Source: Candidatus Thorarchaeota archaeon (lineage in GTDB: Archaea > Asgardarchaeota > Thorarchaeia > Thorarchaeales > Thorarchaeaceae). From it: 8,401 nucleotides of DNA. The position numbers and the translations under genes are program-made. This document shows positions 1 through 6,100 of the stretch, piece by piece (position 1 is the stretch's first letter; the number at the start of each line of letters is the position of its first letter). The stretch spans positions 1 through 8,401 of the forward strand of contig JAEORI010000111.1 in NCBI GenBank assembly GCA_016840965.1, read 5' to 3'. Under the pieces are notes generated by a model. That model was not told the origin of the DNA and ran no database searches. It saw nothing but the letters and a program-made list of their open reading frames with translations.

Positions 1-212
1 AAAGTTGGAATAAATTCTCATCAAAGATAGATGATCAAGAAGCATTGTACACCGAAACACGAGTCGACCTAAGAAACGTCAAGAATGAAATAAGAGAATC
101 AGAGATGCCGTTAAAACTCTGGCAAAAAGTGGCAAAAGCACTGGCAGCTGTAGCAAGTGTATTCCTAGTGATATTTTTGGCATTATCCAGAGCAATGAGA
201 GTAACCGAATAA
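1..212 (+). CDS. C-terminal fragment of a membrane-anchored protein (5' end off window)
   Basis: An open frame runs in from the left edge (complete codons from base 3) and stops at TAA 210-212, giving the last 69 residues of a longer protein. The visible part is a charged, probably helical stretch (fragment residues 8-34, rich in K, E, D, R) followed by one hydrophobic helix (about residues 43-62, core VFLVIFLALS) and a short tail, RAMRVTE. This is the layout of a single-pass or tail-anchored protein with a juxtamembrane helix. The helix could equally be the last of several in a multi-pass protein. No family is recognisable from the tail. The other two forward frames are interrupted, and the hydrophobic block at the end argues for real coding. 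It runs the same way as the nuclease gene 74 bases downstream, which seems to have its own promoter. Confidence 0.6.
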   Translation, partial: SWNKFSSKIDDQEALYTETRVDLRNVKNEIRESEMPLKLWQKVAKALAAVASVFLVIFLALSRAMRVTE

Positions 213-249
213 AAAGACCTTCTATCTCTCGTTGTGATAGAGCATCCAA

Positions 250-258
250 CTTATATTA
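250..258 (+). promoter_or_regulatory. TATA-like box for the DHH nuclease gene, near-leaderless
   Basis: CTTATATTA sits about 30 bases before the ATG at 287. Archaeal transcription usually starts about 25 bases after the box centre, which would be around 278-283. The mRNA would then have almost no leader, and no Shine-Dalgarno motif is visible before this ATG. Seen: the AT-rich box and its spacing. Inferred: its use as a promoter. Confidence 0.4.
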
Positions 259-286
259 CACACATGCGATTGCTTTTTCGGGAAAA

Positions 287-1786
287 ATGGAGAGCCTATA
301 TGAAACTATACCTGAATCCATGAGAGAATTACTTCTTATGGCAGCCAATGAAATTCGCCATGCAAACAAAGTCATTGCATTTTCTCATATAGATGCAGAT
401 GGAATTTCAGCACTTGCCATTATTTCAATAATGCTGGAAAGAGAAGAGAAAGAATTTCAGTGGAATAATGTACACCAGATTAATTCAGAATCAATCATTC
501 AAATTGAAAAAGACATAATAAATTACAAACCAGACTTGGTGATTTTCTCAGATTTTGGGACTGGACAAATAGAATTGTTGAAAACGCATGTAGCAAATAT
601 TGAGTGTGTAAAGTCTATTGTTATCCTCGACCATCACCTACCTCCAAACAATGATACAGACACATCAAATCAAATTGAATATTCGAATATAATTGAAGTC
701 AACCCTTGGCATCACGGATTGAGCGGAAGCTACGATCTCTCTGGAGCTGGGACTGCGTTTCTGTTAGCGCTTTTTGTTTCATCAAAGAATGTTGACCTTT
801 CAGAACTCGCCATTGTGGGAGCAACAGGCGACCTCCAGGACTACTATGGAAGAGGCTTTACAGGTCTAAATAAAGAGATTGTCGAGCTCGGGAAAGCTGT
901 TGGTTATTTGGAAGTCGTTCGAGACCTGACGTTCTTTGGCATTCATACTCGACCGTTACCATATCTCCTCCAATATGCAACCGACCCCTATCTTCCAGGT
1001 CTTACCGGAGTTGAGGAAGCATGCTATGCATTCTTTCAGGACCGAAACATTGAGTTAAAATCAGGGGATGAGTGGAGGACATGGGTGGATTTGGAACCTG
1101 CTGAGAAGCAGCGAGCTGTTCAAGGCATCATTCAAGTTTTGTTGGAGCATTACGAAAATCCAAGTATTGCTCAAGGGATAATTGGTGACACAATTGTTCT
1201 CACTCAAAGACCACCAAAAACAGAGATGCGTAGTGCAATGGAATTCTCAACACTTCTTAATGCCTGCGGGAGAAATAGGCGTCCAGAGGTTGGTGTGAGA
1301 GTTTGCATGAGAGACACCGAAGCTTTTACAGAGGGAACTACACTTCTTCAGCAGCATAGAGCAAACTTGGCAAGCGCACTTCGTAGACTCGAAGATGATG
1401 GATTCAAAGAAATGCAAGGCATGTACGTGGTTGATGATCCGCAGACCCCAGACACAATAATTGGAATTGTTATTGGGATGGCGCAAGGATCAATGATAAT
1501 CCCTATCGATAAGCCAGTTGTTGGAGTTAGCACAAACACAACAGAGGATAGTCCACTAGCCAAATTATCCGGAAGAGCTCACAAACAACTTGTTGAAATA
1601 GGCGTTAATCTGAAAGAAGCGTTTGTTGAGGTTGCGAATATTCTCAATGAACAAAATGGAACTCTTATTGCTGAAGCAGGAGGACATCCTATGGCCGCTG
1701 GTGCATTTATACAAAAGTCACATTTGAATCAGTTTTTGAGCTTAGCTTCGAAAACACTAGCAAAACAACTTGAAAAGCGAGAATAA
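287..1786 (+). CDS. Archaeal RecJ-like DHH/DHHA1 phosphoesterase (GAN-type single-strand nuclease)
   Basis: A 499-residue DHH-superfamily nuclease. The N-terminal DHH domain has motif I HIDADG (34-39), motif II with D89 (FSDFGTG), the name-giving DHH at 115-117, a glycine-rich SGAGTAF block (152-158) and GATGD with D182. These residues bind the two catalytic metal ions in RecJ-type enzymes. The C-terminal DHHA1 domain carries GGHPMAAGAF (465-474), which contacts the nucleic-acid strand. Length and layout match archaeal RecJ homologues such as GAN, the GINS-associated nuclease (about 460-500 residues), which degrade single-stranded DNA and act at the replication fork or in repair; some archaeal members also degrade RNA. 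All metal ligands are present, so it should be an active nuclease and not a catalytically dead Cdc45-like subunit. The ATG at 287 lies 35 codons before motif I, which is normal. No GINS, primase or helicase gene is in view, so the exact subtype is open. Confidence 0.88.
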   Translation: MESLYETIPESMRELLLMAANEIRHANKVIAFSHIDADGISALAIISIMLEREEKEFQWNNVHQINSESIIQIEKDIINYKPDLVIFSDFGTGQIELLKTHVANIECVKSIVILDHHLPPNNDTDTSNQIEYSNIIEVNPWHHGLSGSYDLSGAGTAFLLALFVSSKNVDLSELAIVGATGDLQDYYGRGFTGLNKEIVELGKAVGYLEVVRDLTFFGIHTRPLPYLLQYATDPYLPGLTGVEEACYAFFQDRNIELKSGDEWRTWVDLEPAEKQRAVQGIIQVLLEHYENPSIAQGIIGDTIVLTQRPPKTEMRSAMEFSTLLNACGRNRRPEVGVRVCMRDTEAFTEGTTLLQQHRANLASALRRLEDDGFKEMQGMYVVDDPQTPDTIIGIVIGMAQGSMIIPIDKPVVGVSTNTTEDSPLAKLSGRAHKQLVEIGVNLKEAFVEVANILNEQNGTLIAEAGGHPMAAGAFIQKSHLNQFLSLASKTLAKQLEKRE

Positions 1787-1818
1787 AAAAAAAGACTGCT
1801 GGGGGCTGCAAGCCCCCA
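1785..1818 (-). terminator. Hairpin and T-tract terminator between convergent genes
   Basis: A perfect 8-bp stem (TGGGGGCT 1800-1807 pairing with AGCCCCCA 1811-1818, loop GCA) is followed on the minus strand, after six bases, by nine T residues (the A-run at 1785-1793). It lies 18 bases past the stop of the minus-strand membrane protein and immediately after the stop of the plus-strand nuclease gene. The T-run is on the minus strand only, so it should mainly end the membrane-protein transcript. The GC-rich hairpin may also act on nuclease-gene readthrough. Archaeal termination depends chiefly on T-runs, so the stem may instead protect the 3' end. Confidence 0.7.
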
Positions 1819-1835
1819 ATCCTAGCTACTTGGAA

Positions 1836-2300
1836 CTAATAGTCCTCAGATGTCAATGAGGCACCAATTATACCAGGTATAAAGAGTAGAGCAAACGCAA
1901 CACCAATATCTATGGCCATGGTTCTGGCGATTGCCAACATTGCTGAAAAGTCTGTGATACCTCCAAGGCTATTCAAAACGAAGTAGCCTATGAAGAACAG
2001 AACCATTGCAATGATTGAAACGAAGAGCATTCTGACTCCACTCTTGGAAATCAGTCCGGCAATGAAGCCAGCGACACCAAGCGCAACCAGGGGAGAATAG
2101 ATACCTCCCATGGCTGAAGAATAAGGTACTAGTAATGCTCCGAAGAGGACAGCACCTCTTGTTAATAGAGCATCCTGAATATCAGGTGAATTAATTATTT
2201 GGTCTTGAATAACGTCCCAAGTTAAACCAAGAATTTGGAATGCACCAATAAGTATTGCAGCAACTAGTGCAATAAGAAGTGCAAGGATTGTTCTGAACAT
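1836..2300 (-). CDS. Hypothetical small membrane protein, about four helices
   Basis: A 154-residue, very hydrophobic protein of no family I can name. Likely membrane helices are residues 4-26, 49-84 (long and glycine/alanine-rich, one kinked helix or two short ones), 90-112 and 128-149. Between helices 1 and 2 is a polar segment (WDVIQDQIINSPDIQDALL, 28-46), and the tail LTSEDY is acidic. Helix 1 could be read as a signal sequence but lacks a clear cleavage site and is more likely an anchor. R48, K86 and R90 flank the central helices and suggest short cytoplasmic turns there. The ATG at 2300 is preceded by a weak AAGGA (2314-2318) at a rather long spacing of 13 bases. The gene is a single transcription unit with its own TATA box and a strong downstream terminator. 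No catalytic or transport motif is visible, so no function is proposed. Confidence 0.75.
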   Translation of the reverse strand: MFRTILALLIALVAAILIGAFQILGLTWDVIQDQIINSPDIQDALLTRGAVLFGALLVPYSSAMGGIYSPLVALGVAGFIAGLISKSGVRMLFVSIIAMVLFFIGYFVLNSLGGITDFSAMLAIARTMAIDIGVAFALLFIPGIIGASLTSEDY

Positions 2301-2357
2301 TGTATATTACACGTCCTTAGGTCTGAAAAGACTCATCATTACCAGATTAATCAATGG

Positions 2358-2370
2358 CTTTTATATTTCG
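2358..2370 (-). promoter_or_regulatory. BRE/TATA promoter of the four-helix membrane protein
   Basis: On the minus strand this reads CGAAATATAAAAG, a close match to an archaeal purine-rich BRE followed by a TATA box and the best promoter-like site in the window. Transcription would start near 2336, leaving a leader of about 35 bases before the ATG at 2300. The rest of the 114-base gap between the NUDIX stop and this gene shows nothing else of note. Confidence 0.55.
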
Positions 2371-2414
2371 TGGCAATACAGAATGTCAATATATCGCCCA
2401 ATATTACCTGTATC

Positions 2415-2864
2415 TTATCTCTCATCCATTATTTGGAGGATTTTATCACGCACTGATAGAATAAGATCAACAATTCTCTGATTAGCTATGTCATCTGGAA
2501 GATTATCTGGGTGAAACCAGCCAACTTCCCCATCCTTTGTTTCAGCTTTTATCTGGTCTGTGAGTGCGCGTGCAAGATAATGATTCAAAAGAAAGTGGAA
2601 CTCAATTTTTCCGAGTGAATCCGTTGTAATTAGATCCGCCGTACTTACAAATTCCAAAACCTTGCATTTTACTCCAGTTTCCTCTTCAACTTCGCGGATT
2701 ACAGATGTCTCTTGTGTTTCACCAAGCTCGACACCACCGCCAGGAATACTCCAAAATCCTTTGCGAGGATCTTTATCACGTCTTGCTAGAAGAACACCTT
2801 TTGGACCTACGACAATCGCTCCTACTCCAGGAACGGGGAGTGAAGGATATCTTCTTTCGTTCAT
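2415..2864 (-). CDS. NUDIX hydrolase (MutT/ADP-ribose pyrophosphatase-like)
   Basis: A 149-residue single-domain NUDIX enzyme. The Nudix box is complete at residues 43-65: G43, E49, R57-E58, E61-E62 and G64 follow the GX5EX7REUXEEXGU pattern that binds Mg2+ and cleaves a nucleoside diphosphate linked to another group (X). Before it is the usual strand pair GVGAIVV...VLLARR and the FWSIPGGGVE lead-in. Length fits a minimal MutT-type enzyme. The substrate (oxidised NTP, ADP-ribose or NDP-sugar) cannot be read from the sequence; the SIPGGG lead-in is common to both MutT-like and ADP-ribose enzymes. Its ATG lies 13 bases after the stop of the upstream TPR gene on the same strand, so the two are probably co-transcribed and this gene has no promoter of its own. 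A GGGATG just before the start is a weak ribosome-binding candidate. Confidence 0.9.
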   Translation of the reverse strand: MNERRYPSLPVPGVGAIVVGPKGVLLARRDKDPRKGFWSIPGGGVELGETQETSVIREVEEETGVKCKVLEFVSTADLITTDSLGKIEFHFLLNHYLARALTDQIKAETKDGEVGWFHPDNLPDDIANQRIVDLILSVRDKILQIMDER

Positions 2865-2877
2865 CTATTACATCCCA

Positions 2878-4038
2878 TTATGTTACTGCAAGACCAGCGG
2901 GCATGTTAATTTTTGTGCCGCATGATTTGCAGATTGTGCTTTGGTAAATATCAAATCCATTAACTTCATCATATGGAAATCTAAATTCAGTTTCACACGT
3001 ACTGCAGCGAATCTTTACATACCCTCGTAACTCGAACACTACTCTCCATGCGTTTCGTGCATATTCTAATTTCCCCTCTTTATCATATTCACTTGCCAAA
3101 GCTACCCATGGCGAAGCGGCACCAGGATCAGCTTTGGTCCATTGAATTAGACATTCAATGTATTTATCACTCATACCAAGAAGAGGATATGTTCCGCAAA
3201 GACCCCTCCAGGATTCGGGATTTTTCCCTAGCTCAGCTTCAGCCCGAGTAAGGTAGTGTTCAGACATCTTGGAATCTCGTGCCAAATAAGCAAGCACAGC
3301 AAGACGTGATAATGCTTCAATATTTGCTGGATCATCTTCAACAACGCGCTTGAAACACTCTATGGCACCATCATGCTCACCTGATAGGAATCGAAGCTCA
3401 CCTAGGAGTATTTGTGCTCTATAATCATTAGAGTCAACAATATTCGCATATCCCACGAACGGAGCTGCCTCAAAAGAGCGATGTTGTATGAGTAATAGGT
3501 AAGCATAGTTGGATATAGCAGCCATAAGGGGAGGACTGAGTCGGTGGACTTCAGCCCATTCCTCTGTCGCAGCGGTAAAATCACCTAGCCGATAGAGAGT
3601 CAGGGCATAAAGTGCTCTCAGTTCTATTTCATCAGGAAAGAGTTCAACAGCAGGGCGAAGATGTTCCAGTGCTTCTTTATATTCATTTTTTCTGTACAGA
3701 ATTCTTGCTAGGTCCAACCAAACTTCTGGTTCTGAGGAGTCTAGTCGATGAGCTTCTCGAATCCGGTCTTCAGCGTGATCAATTTTGCCAAGTGCCCAAA
3801 GAGCCCTTCCTAAGAATAATTCAATAACACAATGTGATTCTACAAGTTCATCAGCTTGTTCAAGAACCTTTACTGCTTCCTTTGGCATTTCAGCTTGAAC
3901 ATATGCCATTCCCAGACAAACAAGAGCATCAACATTCTCATCATCATCCTCAACTACTGGCTCGAGCACATCTATTGCATCTTGAGGACGCCCTTCATCA
4001 AGAGCCTTCATTGCTGATTTGATGACATCTTTTGACAA
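2878..4038 (-). CDS. TPR-repeat protein with C-terminal zinc ribbon
   Basis: A 386-residue soluble protein made of tandem tetratricopeptide repeats over about residues 4-335. They are recognisable by repeated helix pairs with A/G at the tight packing positions, for example around 4-33, 106-135 and 208-240 (LLGELRFLSGEHDGAIECF). TPR arrays are scaffolds for protein-protein contact. The chain ends in a putative zinc ribbon, C345-x2-C348 and C370-x2-C373 with 21 residues between, in an otherwise beta-like segment (340-380). No signal peptide or membrane helix is seen. The start is TTG (4036-4038): an in-frame TGA lies upstream with no ATG between, the first TPR helix needs these residues, and GAAGGTTA (4047-4054) stands 8 bases before it. 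The next ATG, codon 10, would cut into the first helix. It is the first gene of a unit with the NUDIX gene. The partner and role are unknown. Confidence 0.85.
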   Translation of the reverse strand: MSKDVIKSAMKALDEGRPQDAIDVLEPVVEDDDENVDALVCLGMAYVQAEMPKEAVKVLEQADELVESHCVIELFLGRALWALGKIDHAEDRIREAHRLDSSEPEVWLDLARILYRKNEYKEALEHLRPAVELFPDEIELRALYALTLYRLGDFTAATEEWAEVHRLSPPLMAAISNYAYLLLIQHRSFEAAPFVGYANIVDSNDYRAQILLGELRFLSGEHDGAIECFKRVVEDDPANIEALSRLAVLAYLARDSKMSEHYLTRAEAELGKNPESWRGLCGTYPLLGMSDKYIECLIQWTKADPGAASPWVALASEYDKEGKLEYARNAWRVVFELRGYVKIRCSTCETEFRFPYDEVNGFDIYQSTICKSCGTKINMPAGLAVT

Positions 4039-4046
4039 GCTGGTAC

Positions 4047-4054
4047 TAACCTTC
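4047..4054 (-). promoter_or_regulatory. Ribosome binding site supporting a TTG start
   Basis: On the minus strand GAAGGTTA ends 8 bases before TTG 4036-4038. The AAGGT core pairs with the 3' end of archaeal 16S rRNA, which supports the unusual start codon of the TPR gene. Confidence 0.5.
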
Positions 4055-4139
4055 TTACTAAGTGTCGTTTGTCAGTGAAGATTATCTTATCTTTCGCGAC
4101 GTTTGTTAGCGCACATCTGTATTATAAGTAACATGTGAT
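4055..4139. promoter_or_regulatory. Divergent promoter region between TPR and methyltransferase genes
   Basis: This gap separates two divergently transcribed genes and must hold both promoters. Two AT-rich candidates are visible: ATTATCTTATCTTT (4081-4094), placed well for either direction (leaders of roughly 20-30 bases), and TATTATAA (4120-4127). The second lies about 26 bases before the ATG codons at 4149 and 4152 of the methyltransferase, so it would suit a leaderless start there. Which box serves which gene cannot be settled by eye. Confidence 0.4.
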
Positions 4140-4991
4140 ATGGCAAAAATGATGACCGAGAAAGAGTATGCGACCCCTTTCACTATGCTTCATGCAGTGA
4201 GTCTTCTTGGACAAAGGAGTCGTCTTGATAAGTTTGATCAAGCTATTCAAAGAGTTGTCAAAAAAGGAGATTATGTTGTAGATATCGGGACAGGATCTGG
4301 AATTCTTGCAATTCTTGCCGCAAAAGCAGGAGCAGGTCTTGTAACTGCTATAGATGTTAACCTAGAATCTCTACAGTATGCTAGGAAAGCGGCTGCTATG
4401 AATGATGTGGAACAAATCATCGATTTTTTCGAAGGGACTTATTCGGATTTCATTCCTGACAAAAAAGCAGACATTGTGATTTGCGAGATGCTGTCATCAA
4501 TGATGCTTATTGAACAACAAATACCTGCGAGCAGCCATGCTGTAGAGAAGATTTTGAAACCAGATGGATTGATTCTTCCTCAAGAAATCACAGTCTACAT
4601 GGTACCAGTTGAATGCCCCATAATTTGGAACAGGTTCCAATATAATAATCTCAAATTTCCACAGGTATCTCAAACGGTACCTTCGGATTTAGCTAGAGAC
4701 CTAGCTGACATGCAGGTTTTGGAAACCTTTGATTTGATAAATTTGAAAGTGAATACAATGGTAGACAGAACTTTGCATTTTACAATGGTTGACAAGGGTA
4801 CAATTCACGGATTAGTAGGTGTATTCGAATCCACGCTGTATGAAAACATTGTCCTCAATATGGAGGACGGATGGAAACAGCTATTCATTCCTTTGCCTAA
4901 AACAATTGATGTGTCTGCTGATGACAGCATCATTGTAAGAATACGTTACCAACCAGGAAAATATGACTCACTCAGAATTGAACTAAAATAA
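4140..4991 (+). CDS. PRMT-fold SAM-dependent methyltransferase
   Basis: A 283-residue class I methyltransferase with strong resemblance to protein arginine methyltransferases. Visible in order: an N-terminal helix with H18 and R26/R28 and the LDKFDQAI run; SAM motif I VVDIGTGSGILAILAAKAGA (46-65); the acidic end of strand 2, AIDVN (70-74); a double-Glu loop, E116-MLSSMMLI-E125, with the same spacing as the PRMT double-E hairpin; LKPDGLILP, as at the PRMT domain junction; and a C-terminal beta-barrel-like half including DGWKQ (243-247) where PRMTs have THWKQ. Known PRMTs move a methyl group from SAM to arginine side chains; here the substrate is inferred only. The THW histidine is missing and the barrel is shorter than in eukaryotic members (core about 310-330 residues). 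ATGs at 4140, 4149 and 4152 compete; GTGAT (4135-4139) suits 4149 better. It diverges from the TPR gene and ends two bases from the next stop. Confidence 0.8.
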   Translation: MAKMMTEKEYATPFTMLHAVSLLGQRSRLDKFDQAIQRVVKKGDYVVDIGTGSGILAILAAKAGAGLVTAIDVNLESLQYARKAAAMNDVEQIIDFFEGTYSDFIPDKKADIVICEMLSSMMLIEQQIPASSHAVEKILKPDGLILPQEITVYMVPVECPIIWNRFQYNNLKFPQVSQTVPSDLARDLADMQVLETFDLINLKVNTMVDRTLHFTMVDKGTIHGLVGVFESTLYENIVLNMEDGWKQLFIPLPKTIDVSADDSIIVRIRYQPGKYDSLRIELK

Positions 4992-4993
4992 AT

Positions 4994-5308
4994 TCAACCA
5001 GATGCTTTTCGTTCCATAGGTTGGGATCGATCTAATTCAAAAACTACAGGATTCTTAGGATCCGGGCAGGCGTGGAGCTCCTTGCACTGGTCTTCAGCCC
5101 ATGGGAAATAGGCATTATGCATCATTGCATAGACAACTGGCAACATTGTGAACAAAGCATTAATGCAGATGTCCCCTTTGACACCAAAGTGGTCAAATTC
5201 AATTATGTCACCCACTTTGTGACCAATAGCGCAGTATCCTTTTTGGCTTATCACCCGAGCGATTATTTTACGAGGTTCTTTTCCAACACATTTGTTATTG
5301 TCTGTCAT
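4994..5308 (-). CDS. TIGR04076-family small protein
   Basis: A 104-residue protein matching from memory the TIGR04076 pattern: a strand RKIIARVISQ, then GYCAIGHKVGD (24-34), a GDICINAL block (45-52), FPW (68-70) and CPDPKNPVVFELDR (81-94). C26, H30, C48 and C81 are the conserved-looking polar residues and could bind a metal or do redox chemistry, but the family has no established function that I know of. No signal peptide or membrane helix; the middle (50-66) is a hydrophobic helix. The ten residues before the first strand form a variable tail. The ATG at 5308 has no clear ribosome binding site. The gene is tail to tail with the PRMT-like gene (two bases between stops) and divergent from the phosphoribosyltransferase gene, so it is probably transcribed alone. 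Confidence 0.75.
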   Translation of the reverse strand: MTDNNKCVGKEPRKIIARVISQKGYCAIGHKVGDIIEFDHFGVKGDICINALFTMLPVVYAMMHNAYFPWAEDQCKELHACPDPKNPVVFELDRSQPMERKASG

Positions 5309-5374
5309 TATGGTTCAAAGTGCAAGAGTCGATGTGCTCCCTATTACTGTTACTGGTCATATTGGTATGAACAT

Positions 5375-5384
5375 CTTTTTATCA
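5375..5384 (+). promoter_or_regulatory. Possible TATA box for the purine-salvage unit
   Basis: CTTTTTATCA lies about 45 bases before the ATG at 5423 and would place the transcript start near 5405, just before the GGTGG ribosome binding site. It is the most T/A-rich spot in the 114-base divergent gap 5309-5422. Its reverse complement (TGATAAAAAG) could also serve the minus-strand gene starting at 5308. No other structure is seen in this gap. Confidence 0.35.
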
Positions 5385-5408
5385 TAGTCTGAAAGTCGTC
5401 GTTACCTC

Positions 5409-5413
5409 GGTGG
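5409..5413 (+). promoter_or_regulatory. Ribosome binding site deciding the phosphoribosyltransferase start
   Basis: GGTGG lies 9 bases before ATG 5423. A TTG codon at 5414, three codons earlier in the same frame, directly abuts this motif and so could not use it. The ATG is therefore the better start. The downstream MTAP gene has the same GGTGG motif. Confidence 0.5.
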
Positions 5414-5422
5414 TTGTCAATT

Positions 5423-6088
5423 ATGGAACTAAAAGGCGCACTTTGCTATGTACTTGATTTTGATGACATCTACAATTATGCATATCAAACTGCAGCAAGA
5501 GTAAAAGAGTCTGGATGGAAACCGGACTCCATTGTGGGAATAGCACGAGGTGGATGGGTTCATGCAAGAATTCAGTGTGACCTTCTTGGCGTGAAGGATT
5601 TGTTCTCTGTTAAGATTGACCACTGGGGCGTGACAGCAACAAAGGATGGCAAAGCCAAGCTTACTTGTCCACTCACAGGAGATGTTGTTGGAAAACGTGT
5701 GCTTGTTGTTGATGACATTACAGACACAGGTGAGAGCCTAACTATGGCAGTCAATCATGTCAAAGAGTGCGGGCCCTCAGATGTGAGAAGTGCAACTTTG
5801 ATGCACATCGCTGGATCCAAATTCGTGCCAGATTATTTTGGTGTGGAGGTCGCGTGGGCTTGGGAGATATGGCCATGGAACTTCTATGAAGATTTGACTG
5901 CACTCATCACTAAAATCTTCGATAGTGAAAATGTTGAAGAAATGACCACCCAGGAGCTAAAGAAGCATCTTCGGGAGTACAACAACATTGTACTATCTGA
6001 TGACCAACTTTCGAAACTTAAGGCACACATGGGATACCTAGGCAGAATCAAATATCCCCTCGATAAAGCTTGGAAGATGATGAAATAA
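5423..6088 (+). CDS. Purine phosphoribosyltransferase (COG2236/Hpt-Gpt-like)
   Basis: A 221-residue type I phosphoribosyltransferase. The PRPP-binding signature VLVVDDITDTGES is at residues 93-105, with acidic pair D97-D98 and the TGES phosphate loop. An IARGGW loop (40-45) matches the pyrophosphate-contact loop. The aromatic block around 138-152 (W145, W147, W150, W152 in AWAWEIWPW) is typical of archaeal COG2236-type proteins, where the base stacks. These enzymes transfer ribose-5-phosphate from PRPP to a free purine. The base cannot be read directly. The MTAP gene 12 bases downstream, whose product releases adenine, suggests adenine or its deaminated product hypoxanthine as substrate (inference). 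The last 54 or so residues (168-221) form a charged helical extension, including LGRIKYPLDKAW, beyond the catalytic core; its role is not evident. It is the first gene of the salvage pair. Confidence 0.85.
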   Translation: MELKGALCYVLDFDDIYNYAYQTAARVKESGWKPDSIVGIARGGWVHARIQCDLLGVKDLFSVKIDHWGVTATKDGKAKLTCPLTGDVVGKRVLVVDDITDTGESLTMAVNHVKECGPSDVRSATLMHIAGSKFVPDYFGVEVAWAWEIWPWNFYEDLTALITKIFDSENVEEMTTQELKKHLREYNNIVLSDDQLSKLKAHMGYLGRIKYPLDKAWKMMK

Positions 6089-6095
6089 GGTGGAT
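6089..6095 (+). promoter_or_regulatory. Ribosome binding site of the MTAP gene
   Basis: GGTGGAT follows directly after the phosphoribosyltransferase TAA and ends 5 bases before ATG 6101. An out-of-frame ATG at 6096 lies between but leads only to a different frame. The arrangement supports translation of both genes from one mRNA. Confidence 0.6.
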
Positions 6096-6100
6096 ATGAA

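Noticed and set aside
221..241. Inverted repeat TCTATC...GATAGA after the left-edge gene, as a possible terminator.
   Set aside because: Only six weak pairs around a 9-base loop and no T-run after it; expected by chance in AT-rich DNA.
1247..1563. Minus-strand open frames inside the DHH nuclease gene.
   Set aside because: They lie opposite the conserved coding sequence of the nuclease and show no family resemblance.
2389..2405. AATAT...ATATT repeat after the NUDIX gene, as a possible terminator.
   Set aside because: Five A/T pairs only, with no T-run on the minus strand.
5072..5392. Plus-strand open frame of 106 codons over the TIGR04076-type gene.
   Set aside because: It is antisense to a recognisable family protein. 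Its translation shows no domain and it starts inside the other gene's conserved C-terminal block.
5414..5422. TTG start for the phosphoribosyltransferase, adding three residues.
   Set aside because: The TTG abuts the GGTGG motif, which instead has a workable spacing to ATG 5423.
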